Source: Synechococcus sp. CS-1329 (lineage in GTDB: Bacteria > Cyanobacteriota > Cyanobacteriia > PCC-6307 > Cyanobiaceae). From it: a stretch of 64,000 bases of DNA. Below the pieces are notes generated by a model. The model searched no databases, was not told where the DNA came from, and saw only the letters and a list, made by a program, of their open reading frames with translations. Shown here one piece after another: positions 61,449 through 64,000 of the stretch. The first letter of the stretch is position 1; each line of letters opens with the position of its first letter. Location of the stretch: NCBI RefSeq assembly GCF_025128055.1, contig NZ_JAHLYS010000016.1:24146-88145 (forward strand), given 5' to 3'. Made by a program: the position numbers and the translations under genes.

Positions 61449-61706
61449 TCAGCCCACGGCTTCGAGCTCGTCGGGGCGGAAGTGGGCGCGGAAGCGTCCG
61501 AACACCACGATCACCGGCAGGGTGGGACTGATGGGCTTGCCTTTCCAGTCGTCGAGCACCTGCAGCACTTCACCCTGCTGCCCGAGAAGATCGAAGGCCT
61601 TGCCGCGGTGTTCCGGATGGGTGTAGACGACCACACTCTGGCAGACCTTGACCTGTTCTCCGGGCTTCATGCGCAGGGGATCCAGTGGAAGAGCCAATCC
61701 TGTCAT
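61449..61706 (-). CDS. ftrV: Ferredoxin-thioredoxin reductase variable chain
   Basis: The variable (alpha) chain of ferredoxin-thioredoxin reductase stabilises the catalytic beta chain, which passes electrons from ferredoxin to thioredoxin. The 85-residue product starts at ATG 61706 (MTGLALPLDPLRMKPGEQVKV). The SH3-like beta barrel is marked by VVVYTHPEHRGKAFDLLG, DDWKGKPISPTLPVIV and RFRAHFRPDELEAV. It converges on pyrR with a 5-nt gap. Confidence 0.93.
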   Translation of the reverse strand: MTGLALPLDPLRMKPGEQVKVCQSVVVYTHPEHRGKAFDLLGQQGEVLQVLDDWKGKPISPTLPVIVVFGRFRAHFRPDELEAVG

Positions 61707-61740
61707 GGGCGTCAGAGCTGGGGGGTGAACCGGGTTGAAC

Positions 61741-62571
61741 TCAGCGGCGGCAGGTGGTTTCCGGCCCTGATTCCACCACCCGTCCGCCCAGTTCGTCGCA
61801 GGCCTTGGTGAAGGCGGTCCACTCGTCGACGCCCGTGGCCAGCTGACGCTGAACGGCGGCATTCAGGCTGGCGATGGGCACGCTGTCGATCGGCTGCTCC
61901 CCATGGCTGTGGTGCTCCTGTTCCTTGCTCTTGAGCCCGGCAACCGCCTGATCCACCTGCTGGCGCAGGGGGGCGGTGGCGGTGGTCCACCAGGGGTGAT
62001 CGATCCGGTTGAGGGCCTCAAGGGCTTCCCACCAGCGCTTCTCAGCCACCAGCTTCGTGGCCCGTTGCTGCTGCAGCTCGTTGCGCGCCCAGAATTCGCG
62101 CAGGTTGTCGCCGAGGGCGGAGCCATCGGGCCGCTGGTCCTCTCCCATCGGTTTGAGCAGGGCGAGGGCTCCCTCCAGGTCGCCCTGCTGGAAGCGCGTC
62201 AGGGCCCGGTCCTTGAGGCCCTGTTGCCAGGCCAGCAGCTGCTGACGGTCGGCTTCGGTGCCTGCCCCTGAATTGGCCAGCAGGAGTTGCAGCTTGAGAG
62301 CCTCTTCAGGCTTCTGCTGCTGCCAGAGCTGTTCGGCCTTGGCCCTGCGGCAGCGGCCCTGATCTTCTGGATAACGTCCGCTCAACCAGCGCAAGGAAGC
62401 CAGCTGATCGCTGTAGCGGATGCAGGCATCGAGACGGCCGTCCCTGGCGGCCTGCTCCAGCCGTCGTGGCAGCTGGGATTCCCACCACCAAGCCCCACCC
62501 ACTCCGGTGGCCACCAGGCCGAGGGTCAGAGCCAGCCAGAAGCGAGGAAGCCTGTGGCGGCGGATGGCCAA
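61741..62571 (-). CDS. Membrane-anchored helical (TPR-like) protein
   Basis: A 276-residue protein from TTG 62571, with one N-terminal membrane segment (RFWLALTLGLVATGVGGAWW) and a long extracytoplasmic helical region of alternating A/L-rich pairs (EEALKLQLLLANSGAGTEA; LTRFQQGDLEGALALLKPM), which looks like degenerate TPR repeats. A short linker EHHSHGEQPIDS leads to a C-terminal domain with two cysteines (ACDEL; TTCRR). The family is not recognised. It lies 34 nt before ftrV on the same strand. Confidence 0.7.
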   Translation of the reverse strand: MAIRRHRLPRFWLALTLGLVATGVGGAWWWESQLPRRLEQAARDGRLDACIRYSDQLASLRWLSGRYPEDQGRCRRAKAEQLWQQQKPEEALKLQLLLANSGAGTEADRQQLLAWQQGLKDRALTRFQQGDLEGALALLKPMGEDQRPDGSALGDNLREFWARNELQQQRATKLVAEKRWWEALEALNRIDHPWWTTATAPLRQQVDQAVAGLKSKEQEHHSHGEQPIDSVPIASLNAAVQRQLATGVDEWTAFTKACDELGGRVVESGPETTCRR

Positions 62572-62580
62572 AATGGCGTG

Positions 62581-62609
62581 TTAGTTATAATAATTCTCTC
62601 TATACGCAA
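62581..62609 (-). promoter_or_regulatory. AT-rich candidate promoter before the TPR-like gene
   Basis: A short AT island (TTAGTTATAATAATT) stands out in the otherwise GC-rich sequence, immediately upstream of the TTG start at 62571. On the minus strand it offers a -10-like TATAAC (62589-62584). The -35 match (TTGCGT, 62609-62604) has a short 14-nt spacer, so the call is weak. The rest of the 117-bp gap holds nothing else I can identify. Confidence 0.3.
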
Positions 62610-62688
62610 CCGGGCCCAAAACACCTCCATGGGGTGCAGCCAGCGTGTCGTCCACTACCCTCGGGCCCGCTTGCAGCGCACGAAAACA

Positions 62689-64000
62689 TCAGCGCACCAC
62701 TCCGAGCACCCTGGTGCAGGTCGGGTTGCCACCGAGCAGGTCTTCACACTCGAGCAGCAACTGGCCATCGGTGTCGATGCTGAAGCGCAGCCGCAGCCGG
62801 TCGAGGCCGCAGCTGCCGGGAGGATCGAGGCTCACCGGGGCCGGCTGCCGGCTCCAGGGCTCCGTTCTGGCTTCGCCAGCGGGTCGCCGCCGCACCTGGG
62901 GCAGACCATCGATGAAGACCACTTCACTGCGGTCCTCCTCGATCGGCTCTCCGAGCACCAACTCGAGGCTGCTCTGCCCATCGCGGCTGCAGCTGAGCAC
63001 CATCTCCAGGGGCTGATCAGTGGGCCAACTCTGGCCGGCGAGGAAGAGGGGATGCCAGCGATGCTCCCTGCCGCGTTGGTCCCAGCAGCGCAGCGACACC
63101 CCCCGGGCCAGCACGTCCTTGAGCCGCACCCCCGGGGTGAGGGCGAGGGCACCGAGGGCCACCGCTTCCACGGGCCGCTGGTCGCGCACGGGGATCGGCC
63201 CGCAGCGCTCCGCTAGCCAGTGGCGAATGCTGGGCAGGCGACTGGTGCCTCCCACCGGCAGCACCGCGTCGATCTGCTCGAGGCCCAGTCCCCTGGCCCG
63301 TGCTGCCGCCAGCACCCGCTCCAGCAGATCGTCGAGCAGCTGCAGCAGACCCCGCTGGCGCAGCAGCTGATCAAGCTGGGTCCGATCGAGGCGCAGGCTG
63401 CGGCTGCCGGCTGCCGCTGAGCTCCAGACGCCTGTCACGTTCTCGGCCTCGCTGAGGCCGCACTTGAGGCGCTCGCTGATCTCCAGCAAAGCGGGATCCT
63501 CCCCCAGGTCCGGAGCGAGGCTTGCGGCGATCCAGCGGTCGATGTCGCGGCCACCAAGGGAGGCTCCGGCCTTGCCGATCACCTCGGCGCAGCGCAGAGC
63601 CTGGCGGCCGCCATCGAGGTCCCGGCCACCGAAGCGCAGCAACTGGGCGATCGGCGCGGCCCGTCCCTCTCCGCCCTGGAGGGCCACGAGCGAGAGATCG
63701 ATGGTGCCGCCCCCCAGATCCACCACCAGCACCCGGCTGCCCGCCGGCAGGCCCGCCCCGATGGCAGCCGCGGTGGGCTCATCCACCAGCGCCACCTCCT
63801 CCACGGGGATCAGGCTGCTGAGTTGCTGCAGCCACTGGCGATAGCCCCGGTACCCCTCGATCGGGGCGGTGAGCACCAGGCGGCTGGGCTTAACGCCTGC
63901 GGGCAGGGCCTGCCACAGGCGGGTGATCAGCAGGCTGCCGGCCTGCTCCGGTGTCAGGGGTTCACCGCTGGCGGCGGCGGCGGCCGCCGCCGGCCCGGAC
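62689..64000 (-). CDS. Hsp70-family protein, partial (N-terminus beyond window)
   Basis: The minus-strand frame stays open to the right edge, so the start lies outside. The visible part holds much of an Hsp70 ATPase fold: EVALVDEPTAAAIGAGLP, the phosphate-2 loop LVVDLGGGTIDLSLVAL, and the adenosine site AVLPVGGTSRLPSIR. The C-terminal ~150 residues are beta-rich (ARGVSLRCWDQRGRE ... LLLECEDLLGGNPTC) but lack the long helical lid of DnaK, so this is a short, non-canonical Hsp70 homologue. Function and partners are unknown. Confidence 0.85.
   Translation of the reverse strand, partial: SGPAAAAAAASGEPLTPEQAGSLLITRLWQALPAGVKPSRLVLTAPIEGYRGYRQWLQQLSSLIPVEEVALVDEPTAAAIGAGLPAGSRVLVVDLGGGTIDLSLVALQGGEGRAAPIAQLLRFGGRDLDGGRQALRCAEVIGKAGASLGGRDIDRWIAASLAPDLGEDPALLEISERLKCGLSEAENVTGVWSSAAAGSRSLRLDRTQLDQLLRQRGLLQLLDDLLERVLAAARARGLGLEQIDAVLPVGGTSRLPSIRHWLAERCGPIPVRDQRPVEAVALGALALTPGVRLKDVLARGVSLRCWDQRGREHRWHPLFLAGQSWPTDQPLEMVLSCSRDGQSSLELVLGEPIEEDRSEVVFIDGLPQVRRRPAGEARTEPWSRQPAPVSLDPPGSCGLDRLRLRFSIDTDGQLLLECEDLLGGNPTCTRVLGVVR

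Overview
The window is a high-GC, gene-dense chromosomal stretch of a cyanobacterium. It carries the allophycocyanin core genes (apcE, apcA, apcB, apcC), a cyanobacterial split ATP synthase (atp1-atpB-E-F2-F-H-A-G, with atpD-atpC elsewhere), plastid-type genes (Ycf35, PSRP-3/Ycf65, ferredoxin-thioredoxin reductase variable chain, Ccs1/CcdA) and a biotin operon with a BioK-type esterase. Phycobilisome genes argue against typical Prochlorococcus. The high GC, short intergenic gaps and BioK suggest a Cyanobium/Synechococcus (alpha-cyanobacterial) lineage. That placement is an inference from gene content, not a database match. I saw no rRNA, tRNA, CRISPR array, insertion sequence or prophage.

Layout. 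1-5.8 kb: end of a sodium:solute symporter, a HEAT-repeat protein, DUF2997-Ycf35-ferredoxin-aldo/keto reductase, rsmG, a membrane J-protein and a DUF3143 protein. 5.9-10.7 kb (minus): bioF-bioK-bioC-bioD-small ORF-bioA, most junctions being 4-nt ATGA overlaps. 10.8-16.9 kb: a Ski2-type helicase, purB, tlyA, and glnB behind two small genes with a perfect NtcA-type palindrome. 17.2-20.9 kb: queF, then ftsW-ccdA-ccs1 (minus). 21-25.8 kb: apcE and apcABC with two clear terminators. 25.9-36.7 kb: a methyltransferase, the main ATP synthase operon running into a 2-oxoglutarate oxygenase, a [2Fe-2S] ferredoxin and a DUF3326 protein, then ald. 36.8-43.6 kb: nadD/nadE with a dynamin-like GTPase and a CBS-domain membrane protein, pepP and a HAD phosphatase. 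43.7-44.2 kb: PSRP-3.

44.2-52 kb is the most unusual region. It holds a phosphorylation island: FHA membrane protein, divergent protein kinase with a zinc ribbon, von Willebrand A protein, PP2C phosphatase and a membrane protein, all minus strand and mostly overlapping. A class A penicillin-binding protein with its own N-terminal FHA domain is transcribed divergently. Kinase + vWA + PP2C matches the TerY-P-type triad known from comparative genomics; its pairing here with FHA proteins and a peptidoglycan synthase suggests phospho-control of the cell wall.

52-64 kb: a rhomboid-fold protein that has lost its catalytic residues, a small transaldolase, atpD-atpC, groES-groL behind a K-box and a CIRCE element, msrB, secG, gpmI, pyrR, ftrV, a membrane-anchored protein, and a truncated Hsp70-family gene at the right edge.

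Recurring features are TTG/GTG starts embedded in TTGA or GTGA stop/start overlaps, convergent genes whose 3' ends overlap by about 29-89 nt, and at least two genes (ccdA, HAD phosphatase) with no ordinary start codon where homology would put one.
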